Part shown: positions 31,945 through 39,688 of the stretch, in pieces
How positions within the stretch are numbered: position 1 is the first letter of the stretch
Layout: every line of letters begins with the position of its first letter
DNA from: Jatrophihabitans cynanchi
GTDB lineage: Bacteria; Actinomycetota; Actinomycetes; Mycobacteriales; Jatrophihabitantaceae
NCBI RefSeq assembly: GCF_027247405.1
Contig: NZ_CP097463.1
Coordinates: forward strand, 2,170,001-2,234,000
Direction of reading: 5' to 3'
DNA length: 64,000 bases
Made by a program: the position numbers and the translations under genes
Notes under the pieces: model-generated
Seen by the model: only the letters and a program-made list of their open reading frames with translations
Database searches by the model: none
What the model was told of the DNA's origin: nothing

Positions 31945-34410
31945 GTGGCAGGCTCATCCGCGCGTCCCGACCCCTGGCTCACCGTCGCCAAGCTGCTGGC
32001 CGCGATGGTGGCGGCCGGAGTCCTCGTCGCCGGGTTGCTGCTGCCGTACGTCGGCGGCCTGGGTCTGGCGGCCCGGCACGAGGCCACCAAGTTCCTGGAC
32101 ACCACCTGCAACCTCACCGAGACGCCGCCGCCGCAGAAGACGACCATGTACGCGCGCGACGGCAAGACCGTGCTGGCCACCATCTTCAGCCAGGACCGGG
32201 TCCCGGTCCCGCTCGCGAGCATCCCGAAGGCGCTGCAGGACGCGCTGGTCGCGACCGAGGACCGCCGCTTCTACCAGCACCACGGCGTGGACATGCGCGG
32301 GCTGCTGCGCTCGGCCGTCAGCACCAGCAGCGGCGACACGCAGGGCGGCTCGACGCTGACGATGCAGTACGTCAAGCAGATGCGGTACTACCAGGCCGGC
32401 GACAACCTGGAGAAGCAGCGGGCCGCGATCGCGCAGAACCTCAATCGCAAGATCGAGGACGCCAAGTGCGCGATCTACATCGAGAACACCGAGCACGAGT
32501 CGAAGGACCAGATCCTCGACAACTACCTGAACATCGCGTTCTTCGGCGAGAACTCCTACGGCATCCAGACCGCGGCGAAGACGTACTTCAACAAGGACGC
32601 CAAGGATCTCACGCTGCCGGAGTCGACGCTGCTGGTCGGCCTGCTGCGTGCGCCCAGCGAGTACGACCCGTTCGTCAACCCCGACGCCGCCCGCCAGCGC
32701 CGCAACCAGGTGCTGCAGAACCTCGTCGACGTGGGCAAGCTGTCGCAGAGCGAGGCGGACAAGTACAAGGCGACACCGATCTCGCTGGCGACGAAGAAGC
32801 CGCCGGACGTGCGTGAGGGCTGCGCCAACGCGCCGGCCACGATCCGCAACGCGGCGTTCTTCTGCGAGTACGCGGTGAACTGGCTCAAGACCGTGGGCAA
32901 GATCACCGAGTCGCAGCTGGACACCGGCGGCCTGCACATCGTCACCACGCTCGACGCCGACCTGCAGAACTCCGCGCAGAAGAACCTGTGGAAGTCGATC
33001 CCGGCGACCAGCCGGATGACCGCGGTGCTGCCGGTCGTCGACCCGAAGACGGGTGACGTGCTGGCGATGGCGACCAGCAAGCACTACGGCGTCGCGACCT
33101 CCACCAAGGACCGCACGCACACGACGTACCCGGTGTTCACCGCGTACTCGGCGTTCGGCGCCTCGACCTACAAGCTGTTCCCGCTGCTCACCGCGCTGTC
33201 CACCGGGGTGCCGGACAACTGGCCGCTGAAGAACGAGGAGCCGTACAAGCCGAGCAACTGCCTGACGCCGTCGGAGACCAAGAACGGCGACGCGAACGAG
33301 CAGTACAGCAACAACGAGACGCTGAGTTCAGCAACCGCCAAGTCGTCCAACACGTTCTTCGTCGGCCTGGCCGACCAGATGTTCGGCTGCAACCTGCAGC
33401 CGATCGTCGCGATGGCCGAGCGGCTCGGCATGAAGGGCCTGACCCAGACGAGCGACGAGAACGCCAAACAGACCGTCGCGCAGGTGATCGTGGACAACCA
33501 GCGCGCGCAGCAACTCGTGCTGGGCGACGTGAGCACCAGCCCGCTCGAGCTCACCGGCGCCTACGCGGCCGTCGCGAACCGCGGCCGGTTCAACGCGCCG
33601 TCACCGATCCTGCGCATCACCGACAGCAACGGCCAGGAGCTGAACGTGAACCGTCCGGCGAGCGTGCAGGCGATCAGCCCGATGGTGGCCCTGCAGGCCG
33701 TGCAGATCCTGCAGGGTGACACCAAGTCGCCGGGCACGTCGGCAACGCCGTTCCAGAAGTGGTACGCGCAGAACAGCAGCGAGGTCGCCGGCAAGACCGG
33801 CACCAGCGTCGCGGTGATCCGCGGCAAGGACTCCGACCAGAACGCCTCACTCTGGTTCGCCGGGATGACGCCGGACCTGGTCGCCACCAGCGCACTGATC
33901 AACTTCGCCAGCCCGAACGACCCGGCGCGTGACCTGCCCGGCGTCAAGGACCCCGGCCGCGAGGCGTACGGCGAGTACGCGTCGGGTGTCTGGCTGGACG
34001 CGCTGATGCCGTCGCTGAAGAGCCGGCAGTGGTCCTGGCCGGACCCGCAGGGCGTCGCCGGCTCCGAGGTTCCGGACCTGACCGGGCACACCATGTCCGA
34101 CGCCCGCGCGATGCTCAAGGACGCCGGCTTCCGGTTCCAGTTGCTGGACGCCGCCGACAACGTGCAGTGCGCGAGCAAGGTGCCCTACGGGTCGGTCGCC
34201 TTCTACGGGCCGAGCATCGCGGTCCAGGGCGCCGTCATCACGGTCTGCCCGTCCAGCGGCGTGGCCCAGCAGGTGTACACCCCGCCGCCACCGAAGAAGA
34301 CCCCGAAGAAGACCCCGAAGCCGACCGGCCACAGCAGCAGCACCTCGAACCCGCCGCCATCGCGCCCCGGTGGCCGTAACCACGGGAGGCCGCCCGGACA
34401 GGGAGGCTGA
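31945..34410 (+). CDS. ponA2: Class A penicillin-binding protein with PASTA domain (PonA2-like)
   Basis: An 821-residue bifunctional peptidoglycan synthase. After one N-terminal membrane helix (residues 14-35) comes the GT51 glycosyltransferase with ATEDRRFYQHHGVD and QGGSTLTMQYVKQM, then the transpeptidase with S-x-x-K at Ser407 (STYK), SSN (in AKSSNTFF) and KTG at 617-619. A single PASTA domain (SEVPDLTGHTMSDARAMLKDAGF) lies near 708-770, followed by a Pro/Lys-rich tail with repeated KKTPKKTPKP. It polymerises and cross-links cell wall outside the membrane. Position as Rv3682. GTG start. Confidence 0.93.
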   Translation: MAGSSARPDPWLTVAKLLAAMVAAGVLVAGLLLPYVGGLGLAARHEATKFLDTTCNLTETPPPQKTTMYARDGKTVLATIFSQDRVPVPLASIPKALQDALVATEDRRFYQHHGVDMRGLLRSAVSTSSGDTQGGSTLTMQYVKQMRYYQAGDNLEKQRAAIAQNLNRKIEDAKCAIYIENTEHESKDQILDNYLNIAFFGENSYGIQTAAKTYFNKDAKDLTLPESTLLVGLLRAPSEYDPFVNPDAARQRRNQVLQNLVDVGKLSQSEADKYKATPISLATKKPPDVREGCANAPATIRNAAFFCEYAVNWLKTVGKITESQLDTGGLHIVTTLDADLQNSAQKNLWKSIPATSRMTAVLPVVDPKTGDVLAMATSKHYGVATSTKDRTHTTYPVFTAYSAFGASTYKLFPLLTALSTGVPDNWPLKNEEPYKPSNCLTPSETKNGDANEQYSNNETLSSATAKSSNTFFVGLADQMFGCNLQPIVAMAERLGMKGLTQTSDENAKQTVAQVIVDNQRAQQLVLGDVSTSPLELTGAYAAVANRGRFNAPSPILRITDSNGQELNVNRPASVQAISPMVALQAVQILQGDTKSPGTSATPFQKWYAQNSSEVAGKTGTSVAVIRGKDSDQNASLWFAGMTPDLVATSALINFASPNDPARDLPGVKDPGREAYGEYASGVWLDALMPSLKSRQWSWPDPQGVAGSEVPDLTGHTMSDARAMLKDAGFRFQLLDAADNVQCASKVPYGSVAFYGPSIAVQGAVITVCPSSGVAQQVYTPPPPKKTPKKTPKPTGHSSSTSNPPPSRPGGRNHGRPPGQGG

Positions 34411-34442
34411 CCGGACTGCTCGTCGGGCCGGGCCGTGCCGTT

Positions 34443-34895
34443 TCAGCTGAGCTGGCGGCGCACCTCGTCGCTGACCCGCTTGCCGTCCGCGCGGCCGGCC
34501 ACCCGCGGCTGTACCAGCTTCATGACCTGGCCCATCTGCTGCGGCCCGCTCGCGCCGGACTCGGCGACGGCGGCGCGCACCAGTTCGGCCAGCTCGGCGT
34601 CGTCCAGCTGGGCCGGCAGGTAGGTCGCCAGCACCTCACCCTCGGCCCGCTCGCGGTCGGCCAGCTCGGTGCGGCCGGCGTCGGCGAACGCCTCGGTCGC
34701 CTCGCGGCGCTTCTTGGCCTCGCGGGCGAGCACCTTGAGCACCTCGTCGTCGGACAGTTCGCGCGCGGTCTTGCCGGCGACCTCCTCGGTGGTGATCGCG
34801 GTGAGCGCCATGCGCAGCGTCGCTGTCGTCAGTTCGTCACGCGCCTTCATCGCGGTGTTGAGGTCGGCGTGCAGGCGACTCTTGAGCTCGGGCAT
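34443..34895 (-). CDS. GatB/YqeY-domain protein
   Basis: A 150-residue helical protein: ATLRMALTAITTEEV, LSDDEVLKVLAREAKKRREATEAFADAGR and ATYLPAQLDDAELAELVRAAVAES are typical of YqeY, related to the tail domain of GatB but a stand-alone protein of uncertain role, perhaps in tRNA-dependent amidation. Start ATG 34895 (MPELKSRL) fits the family. It diverges from the metallophosphoesterase gene with a 40-base gap. Confidence 0.9.
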   Translation of the reverse strand: MPELKSRLHADLNTAMKARDELTTATLRMALTAITTEEVAGKTARELSDDEVLKVLAREAKKRREATEAFADAGRTELADRERAEGEVLATYLPAQLDDAELAELVRAAVAESGASGPQQMGQVMKLVQPRVAGRADGKRVSDEVRRQLS

Positions 34896-34935
34896 ACCCG
34901 TCACCGTACCCAGCGCGGCACGTAGGGTTGCTGGT

Positions 34936-35823
34936 ATGTCGGGATTGGCACGCATCGCGGGGGGTGTGGTCGCAGCGGGTGCCGCCACGTTCGGCTACAG
35001 CCTCTGGGAGGCCAAGCAGTACACGCTGCGCCGGTTCGACGTGCCGGTGCTGCCGCCGGGCGCCGAGCCGCTGCGGGTGCTGCATGTGTCCGACCTGCAC
35101 ATCGTCGCGGCACAGCGCGACAAGCTGGCCTGGATCGCCGACCTCGCCCGCCTCGAGCCCGACCTGGTGGTGAACACGGGCGACACGCTGTCCGCGGCCG
35201 ACGCCGTGCCCACCGTACTACGTGCGTTCGAGCCGCTGTTCGCGTTCCCCGGCTGCTTCGTGCCCGGCAACAACGACTACTTCGCGCCGCAGCGAAAGAA
35301 CCCGGTCCGCTACCTGCTGCCGCAGCGGCCGCCCCGGTTCGGCCCGCCGCTTCGGTGGCCGGACCTGGCCGCCGCGATGACCGCCGCGGGGTGGACGGAC
35401 CTCACCCACGCCCGCGTCGTCCTTCCCGCCGGATCCGGCAAGGTGGCGCTGGCCGGAACCGACGATCCACACCTGTTCCGGGCCCGCTACGCCCAGATCG
35501 CCGGGCCGGCCGACCCGGACGCCACGGTCCGGATCGGCGTCACGCACTCGCCCGAGCCCTACCTGCTGCGGGCGTTCGCGCGCGACCGGTACGACCTGGT
35601 GCTGGCCGGGCACACGCACGGCGGGCAGGTGCGCGTGCCGTTCGGGCCGGCGATCGTCACCAACTGCGGCATCGACGTGCGGCGCGCGCGCTGGCTGCAC
35701 CAGTGGGACGAGCGGATGTACTTCCACATCTGCGCGGGGCTGGGTGCCAACCCGTACCTGCCGATCCGGTTCGCCTGCCGGCCCGAGGCGTCGCTGCTCA
35801 CGCTGGTGCCGCGAGCCGGCTGA
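34936..35823 (+). CDS. Membrane-anchored metallophosphoesterase
   Basis: A 295-residue calcineurin-type phosphoesterase, Rv3683 position. The N-terminus has one hydrophobic segment (IAGGVVAAGAATFGYSLWEA). Metal and catalytic motifs are LHVSDLHI, LVVNTGDTL, FVPGNNDY, GVTHSPEPYL and LAGHTHGGQ. UDP-2,3-diacylglucosamine hydrolase-like and cell-wall phosphodiester roles are both possible; substrate unknown. ATG 34936 is close to the divergent yqeY start. Confidence 0.9.
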   Translation: MSGLARIAGGVVAAGAATFGYSLWEAKQYTLRRFDVPVLPPGAEPLRVLHVSDLHIVAAQRDKLAWIADLARLEPDLVVNTGDTLSAADAVPTVLRAFEPLFAFPGCFVPGNNDYFAPQRKNPVRYLLPQRPPRFGPPLRWPDLAAAMTAAGWTDLTHARVVLPAGSGKVALAGTDDPHLFRARYAQIAGPADPDATVRIGVTHSPEPYLLRAFARDRYDLVLAGHTHGGQVRVPFGPAIVTNCGIDVRRARWLHQWDERMYFHICAGLGANPYLPIRFACRPEASLLTLVPRAG

Positions 35824-35877
35824 GCCGCCCGTCAATGGGCACGGACGCAACCGGTATGCTGGGCCGGTTGCACGCAC

Positions 35878-35954
<77 letters not shown>

Positions 35955-36019
35955 CCATTGAGCAGGGACACCGTCGCACGGTCGGCGTGGCCTATGAGGA
36001 GGGGATACGCGCACGCGGG

Positions 36020-36778
36020 TCAGTACGCCCGCAGACGATCCCGCCGATTCCTTTTCCGCCCCGTTGCCGGCGGCGTCACGGCGTAGCCCAAGGACTCCAA
36101 CACATCGACTGCGGCCTTGGGCGCGTCACGCACGCTCGCGCCGACCTGCTTGATCCGCCACCTCTCGCGGCCGTCGGCGAGAGTCTCCCGCGCGTCCTTC
36201 GGTGCATCGACGCCGAACTCGTCGATGAGCATTTCCAGGATGTCTTCGAGACAGGGCCGGAATCTGTGCCCCCCGAGCGTGAAGTGTAGGTCGGAGAGCT
36301 GGGGAATCCTGCGACCGGCGCCCTTGGCGCGCGCCCGTGACCGAGAGCTCCCGGCACCGGCGTTGGCCATTGTGTAGGAGATGGCGTCCCGATGTGCATG
36401 AATCTGAAAGTGCGCAGCCGGGGCGCTCTGTGCGGACCTGTTGTAGTCGTACCGGAACAGCGGTTCAGTCGCACCGAAGGCGGAAACCTTCGTGTAGGAA
36501 GTCTCGACAGCAAGGAACATTCTCCGGTGATCCCATACACAGCGGTAGTCGACCTGTAGGCGGAGGGTCGGCGCCTTATCGACGGTAAGAACGATGCCGG
36601 TCCGCTCCCCCTGGCGGACGACGAAGCGGTCGAGGCTGGCGACACCCTGGACAGCCGTAGCCCGGAAGGGGTCGGTGTTGGGCCCAGCGACCGCCCTTGC
36701 GCTTGCCGTCAACTCGTGAGCAAAGCTTCGCGCTTGCTGGAGGAGCCCCCGCGCTGGCGTGGGCGGGCGACCGCTCAC
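36020..36778 (-). CDS. Unknown 252-residue protein of a two-gene cassette
   Basis: I do not recognise this protein. It is soluble, with mixed alpha/beta character: a helical start (LLQQARSFAHELTASARAVAG), a beta-rich middle with GIVLTVDKAPTLRLQVDYRCVWDHRRMFLAVETSYTKV and FQIHAHRDA, a basic linker SRSRARAKGAGRR, then PQLSDLHFTLGGHRFRPCLEDILEMLIDEFGVD. The C-terminal part could bind nucleic acid. It begins with GTG 36778, two bases after the stop of the 57-residue gene, so the pair is an operon resembling a small toxin/antitoxin or defence cassette. Its base composition is somewhat less GC-biased than neighbours, which suggests transfer. Function is open. Confidence 0.65.
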   Translation of the reverse strand: MSGRPPTPARGLLQQARSFAHELTASARAVAGPNTDPFRATAVQGVASLDRFVVRQGERTGIVLTVDKAPTLRLQVDYRCVWDHRRMFLAVETSYTKVSAFGATEPLFRYDYNRSAQSAPAAHFQIHAHRDAISYTMANAGAGSSRSRARAKGAGRRIPQLSDLHFTLGGHRFRPCLEDILEMLIDEFGVDAPKDARETLADGRERWRIKQVGASVRDAPKAAVDVLESLGYAVTPPATGRKRNRRDRLRAY

Positions 36779-36780
36779 CC

Positions 36781-36954
36781 TCAGCCGGCGAGCAGGAAGT
36801 CCAGGGACTCGATCTCCGAGAGGACCGCATCCTCTTCCGGGGTCAGTCTGTACTCCTCGGCCCGGCGGCGGAGTTCCTCCTCGGTCATACGGACCTGCTG
36901 AAGCAACTCACCACGTCGCTCAGCGATCTGGTCGCGAGTCAGCAGCTCAACCAT
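36781..36954 (-). CDS. Small acidic helical protein, partner of the unknown gene
   Basis: A 57-residue protein, mostly one or two amphipathic helices: VELLTRDQIAERRGELLQQVRMTEEELRRRAEEYRLTPEEDAVLSEIESLDFLL. It carries no recognisable DNA-binding motif. Size, acidity and position two bases upstream of a larger basic protein fit an antitoxin or adaptor. ATG 36954 is preferred over an in-frame start at 37002. The upstream 286 bases (to 37240) hold no gene; a TGTCGACA palindrome at about 37012-37019 may be part of the promoter. Confidence 0.6.
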   Translation of the reverse strand: MVELLTRDQIAERRGELLQQVRMTEEELRRRAEEYRLTPEEDAVLSEIESLDFLLAG

Positions 36955-37240
36955 CGGTCCTCCCTCGGGTATCGCCCTGTTTCTGCGGGCTCTGCGTTCC
37001 ACTGGAGTATGTCGACAGGGTATGACAACTCTTGACAGTGGAATACCACCGACGGCCGAATTTGGCGGTCGGCACGAATGACCTCTTCAAGTGGACACCG
37101 TCGAAGGACGAAATGACTGGGTCGTCAACGCTATGGCCCGCCCGCTGTCCGGCCGGAGTGCGACGCGAACGGGCGGGGCACAGTACCGGGCCACCCACGG
37201 CGATCGGCTCGCCCCGGATGACCCGGACCTGACGACGACG

Positions 37241-37858
37241 TCAGCGGGCTTCGGCGCCCAGGGCGAGGTCGAAGCCCCCGCCGCTGCGTGCCAGGCCCAT
37301 CAGCAGGATGCCGGCCCACTCCAGGGCATAGGCCATGGCAAGCCCTCCTGCGTCGAGCGGCCGCAGGTCCAGGCTCTCCAGAAACGCCGTGACGCGCGCC
37401 TTCGCCTCGGCGCTGTCGCCGGCGAGGAACGCGTCCAGCGGCTTGCCCTGGGCGAGAACGTGGCCGAAGATCGAATTCAGCGCCTTCACGACGTGTGTGC
37501 TTTCGGGGGTGGCAGCAGCGATCTGCTGGGCCGCCGAGTTTCCTGGCGTAGTCACGAGTCCGCTGGCGTCGGCGTTGAACGGGTTGGAGATGTCGACGAC
37601 GGTCTTGCCGGCCAGCGCCTCGCCGTACTGCGTGATCACGTCGACCGCGCCGGCGTACAGGACGGCGAGGACGACAATGTCACCCGACGGCTTTGCGCCG
37701 AACGTGCCGACGGTGGCTCCGTTGCCGATCTCGTCGGCAAGTGCCTGAGCCTTGGCGGTGTTGCGGCTCATGAACTCGATCGTGTGACCGTGGTTCGCCG
37801 CCCGGGTGCCGATGGCGGTGGCCATGTTGCCCGAGCCGATGATGCTGATGGTGCTCAT
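37241..37858 (-). CDS. NADPH-dependent F420 reductase-like oxidoreductase
   Basis: A 205-residue protein with the N-terminal Rossmann motif STISIIGSGNMATAIGTRAANHGHTIEFMSRN and conserved DIVVLAVLYAGAVDVITQYGEALAGKTVVDISNPFN, the pattern of the F420H2:NADP oxidoreductase (Fno)/NAD-binding NADP oxidoreductase family. It would move hydride between NADP and F420 or act on another cofactor. Start ATG 37858. The degenerate NmrA-like gene lies 58 bases upstream on the same strand, so both may once have been one operon. Confidence 0.85.
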   Translation of the reverse strand: MSTISIIGSGNMATAIGTRAANHGHTIEFMSRNTAKAQALADEIGNGATVGTFGAKPSGDIVVLAVLYAGAVDVITQYGEALAGKTVVDISNPFNADASGLVTTPGNSAAQQIAAATPESTHVVKALNSIFGHVLAQGKPLDAFLAGDSAEAKARVTAFLESLDLRPLDAGGLAMAYALEWAGILLMGLARSGGGFDLALGAEAR

Positions 37859-37916
37859 GACGTGTGCTCCTTCGTTGTGTCTGGACTGGTTCGTCGTGAG
37901 GGTCTTGCTGGCGGAG

Positions 37917-38430
37917 TCAGGTCGCCGATGCCGCGACTTGGCCGAAGGCGTCGCGGTGGTCGGACACGAACTGCGCGAAGGTCCGGGCGGGCCGGCCGAC
38001 CAGGTCAGGTACGTCGCTGGTGACGTAGTCGGCGTCGCCGGTTGCGAACAGAGCCAGCGCACGGGCGTTGTCGCTGGCCGCGTTGCTCGATCGCGGCCTG
38101 GTTGCGCCGGCGCAGGATCGGGGAGTCGGCCGAGGCCTTGCTCGTCACCTTCACCAGGTGGTCCACACCCGCCTTGACGGCACTGGCCACCACCGCGAGT
38201 TCGTGCGCCGGCACCGCAGGTCTGACCAGCGCGACGGTCGATATGCCGTCCATGGCCGCGTCAACGGCTGCCGGATCGTCCAGGTCGCCGACAACCGCCT
38301 CGGCGCCCAACGCCGCCCAGCCGGCGACCGCGTCGCGGTCGCGGACCAGGATCCGCACCGACCATGCCTGTTCGGCCAGCAAGCGGGCGGTCTCGGCCCC
38401 GACCTTGCCGGCTGTTGTCACGAGGATCAT
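37917..38430 (-). pseudogene. NmrA-family reductase, internally deleted
   Basis: The N-terminal half is intact in one frame (MILVTTAGKVGAETARLLAEQ, VRILVRDRDAV, LVKVTSKASADSPILRRRNQAAIEQ). At about base 38092 the frame becomes nonsense, while another frame continues with the family's C-terminus: ARALALFATGDADYVTSDVPDLVGRPARTFAQFVSDHRDAFGQ, ending at a TGA at 37917. Relatives have well over 100 residues between these parts. A deletion plus frameshift has therefore removed the central substrate-binding region. Confidence 0.8.
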
Positions 38431-38513
38431 CCCTGCTCCTAACGTTTGTTGCTCATGCCCTGCCGACTCTCGACGGGCCCTCGGTTCGCGCCATAGGCGC
38501 CCGGTGGTGCGGT

Positions 38514-39071
38514 TCAGGAGCGGATCAGCGAGATGTCGAACTCGAGTGCAATCTTGTCGCTGACCAGGACACCGCCGGTTTCCAAGGCGAAGTTGGTGGT
38601 GACGCCGAAGTCGCGGCGGTTGATGGTGGTCTTGCCTTCGAAGCCGGCCCGGAGGTTGCCGTACGGGTCCTTGGCGGTGCCCTGGAAGGCGAACTCGATG
38701 GTGACGGTCCTGGTGACGCCTTTGACGGTCAGCTCGCCGGTGAGGGTGAAGTCCTGTTCGCCGACCTGCTCGACACCACTGCTGGTGAAGGTGATCTCGG
38801 GGAACTCGTCCATCGCGAAGAAGTCATTGCCGCGCAGGTGGGCGTCACGGTCCTGGTTCCCGGTGTCGATGCTGGGCGCTTCGATCACGACCCGTGCGTT
38901 CGAGCGCGCCAGGTCGTGCTCGTCCAGGTGGACGATGCCTTGGAAGCGGGTGAACGAGCCGCGCACCTTGGTCACCATGGCGTGACGGGCCACGAAGCCG
39001 ATGCGGCTGTGGGCCGGGTCGATGGTGTAGTCGCCGGTGAGTTCGGTGATGGCTTGGGCGGTGCTGGACAT
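38514..39071 (-). CDS. YceI-family lipid-binding protein
   Basis: A 185-residue YceI protein: GDYTIDPAHSRIGFVARHAMVTKVRGSF, SIDTGNQDRDAHLRGNDFFAMDEFPEITF and GELTVKGVTRTV are diagnostic. YceI proteins form a beta-barrel that binds polyisoprenoids or other amphiphiles. No signal peptide is visible, so it is probably cytoplasmic, as in other actinobacteria. It is divergent from a MarR gene with a long palindromic operator between them, the classical arrangement for repression by that MarR. Confidence 0.93.
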   Translation of the reverse strand: MSSTAQAITELTGDYTIDPAHSRIGFVARHAMVTKVRGSFTRFQGIVHLDEHDLARSNARVVIEAPSIDTGNQDRDAHLRGNDFFAMDEFPEITFTSSGVEQVGEQDFTLTGELTVKGVTRTVTIEFAFQGTAKDPYGNLRAGFEGKTTINRRDFGVTTNFALETGGVLVSDKIALEFDISLIRS

Positions 39072-39119
39072 GGGTTCCTCCTGGGTGTGTCGGGCTGGAA
39101 GCTGGAGCGGTAAGTGGTG

Positions 39120-39156
39120 GACTCCTCAACCATATGCACTCATTGGTTGAGGAGTC
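39120..39156. promoter_or_regulatory. Palindromic operator between yceI and marR
   Basis: GACTCCTCAACC (39120-39131) and GGTTGAGGAGTC (39145-39156) are perfect 12-base inverted repeats separated by 13 bases; the match continues imperfectly into GTGG/CCAC outside. The nested TCAACCA/TGGTTGA pair is typical of MarR-family sites. It lies 22 bases before the marR ATG and 48 before yceI, so it should control both directions. Confidence 0.88.
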
Positions 39157-39178
39157 AACCACCCGGTAGGCTGGCGGT

Positions 39179-39652
39179 ATGGCGACTGGACCCAAATGGC
39201 TCAACAGCCGCGAAGACCGGGCCTGGCGGGCGTTCAAGCACGCCGGGTACCAGCTCGACGTGCGCCTGAACCGCCACCTGCTGCAGGAATCGCAGCTCAC
39301 CCAGGCCGACTACGAGGTTCTCGCCGTCCTGTCCGAGGCCCCCACCGACCGCATGCCCGCGCGAGAACTCTGCGCCACCCTGACCTGGGAGAAGAGCCGG
39401 CTGTCGCACCAGCTCCGCGGCATGCAGCAGCGGGGACTGATCGCCCGCGAACCCAACCCGGACGACGCCCGCAGCGTCGTGATCCGCTTACTGCCCATCG
39501 GCCGCCGCGCCATCGAGAACGCAGCGCCGGCGCACGTGCGCCACGTCCGCCGGCACCTCATCGACCTGTTCACGCCCGCGGAACTGGAGACCCTCGCGGC
39601 GCTCAACGAACGCGTCCTGCGGCACCTCGCCGAGGAGCCGTTCGAAAGCTAG
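39179..39652 (+). CDS. MarR-family transcription regulator
   Basis: A 157-residue winged-helix regulator: LNRHLLQESQLTQADYEVLAVLSEAPTDRMPARELCATLTWEKSRLSHQLRGMQQRGLIAREPNPDDARSVVIRLLPIGRRAIE, the standard MarR core with the DxR wing. A single Cys (in ELCATL) in the recognition region could make it redox sensitive. It most likely represses itself and yceI through the long palindrome; the ligand is unknown. Confidence 0.92.
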   Translation: MATGPKWLNSREDRAWRAFKHAGYQLDVRLNRHLLQESQLTQADYEVLAVLSEAPTDRMPARELCATLTWEKSRLSHQLRGMQQRGLIAREPNPDDARSVVIRLLPIGRRAIENAAPAHVRHVRRHLIDLFTPAELETLAALNERVLRHLAEEPFES

Positions 39653-39688
39653 GCGCGACATTGGCGCTTCACGGCGCGAGGTCGGTGA

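Noticed and set aside
31889-31945. Very short WhiB gene
   Set aside because: The gap is 55 bases and encodes no cysteine cluster.
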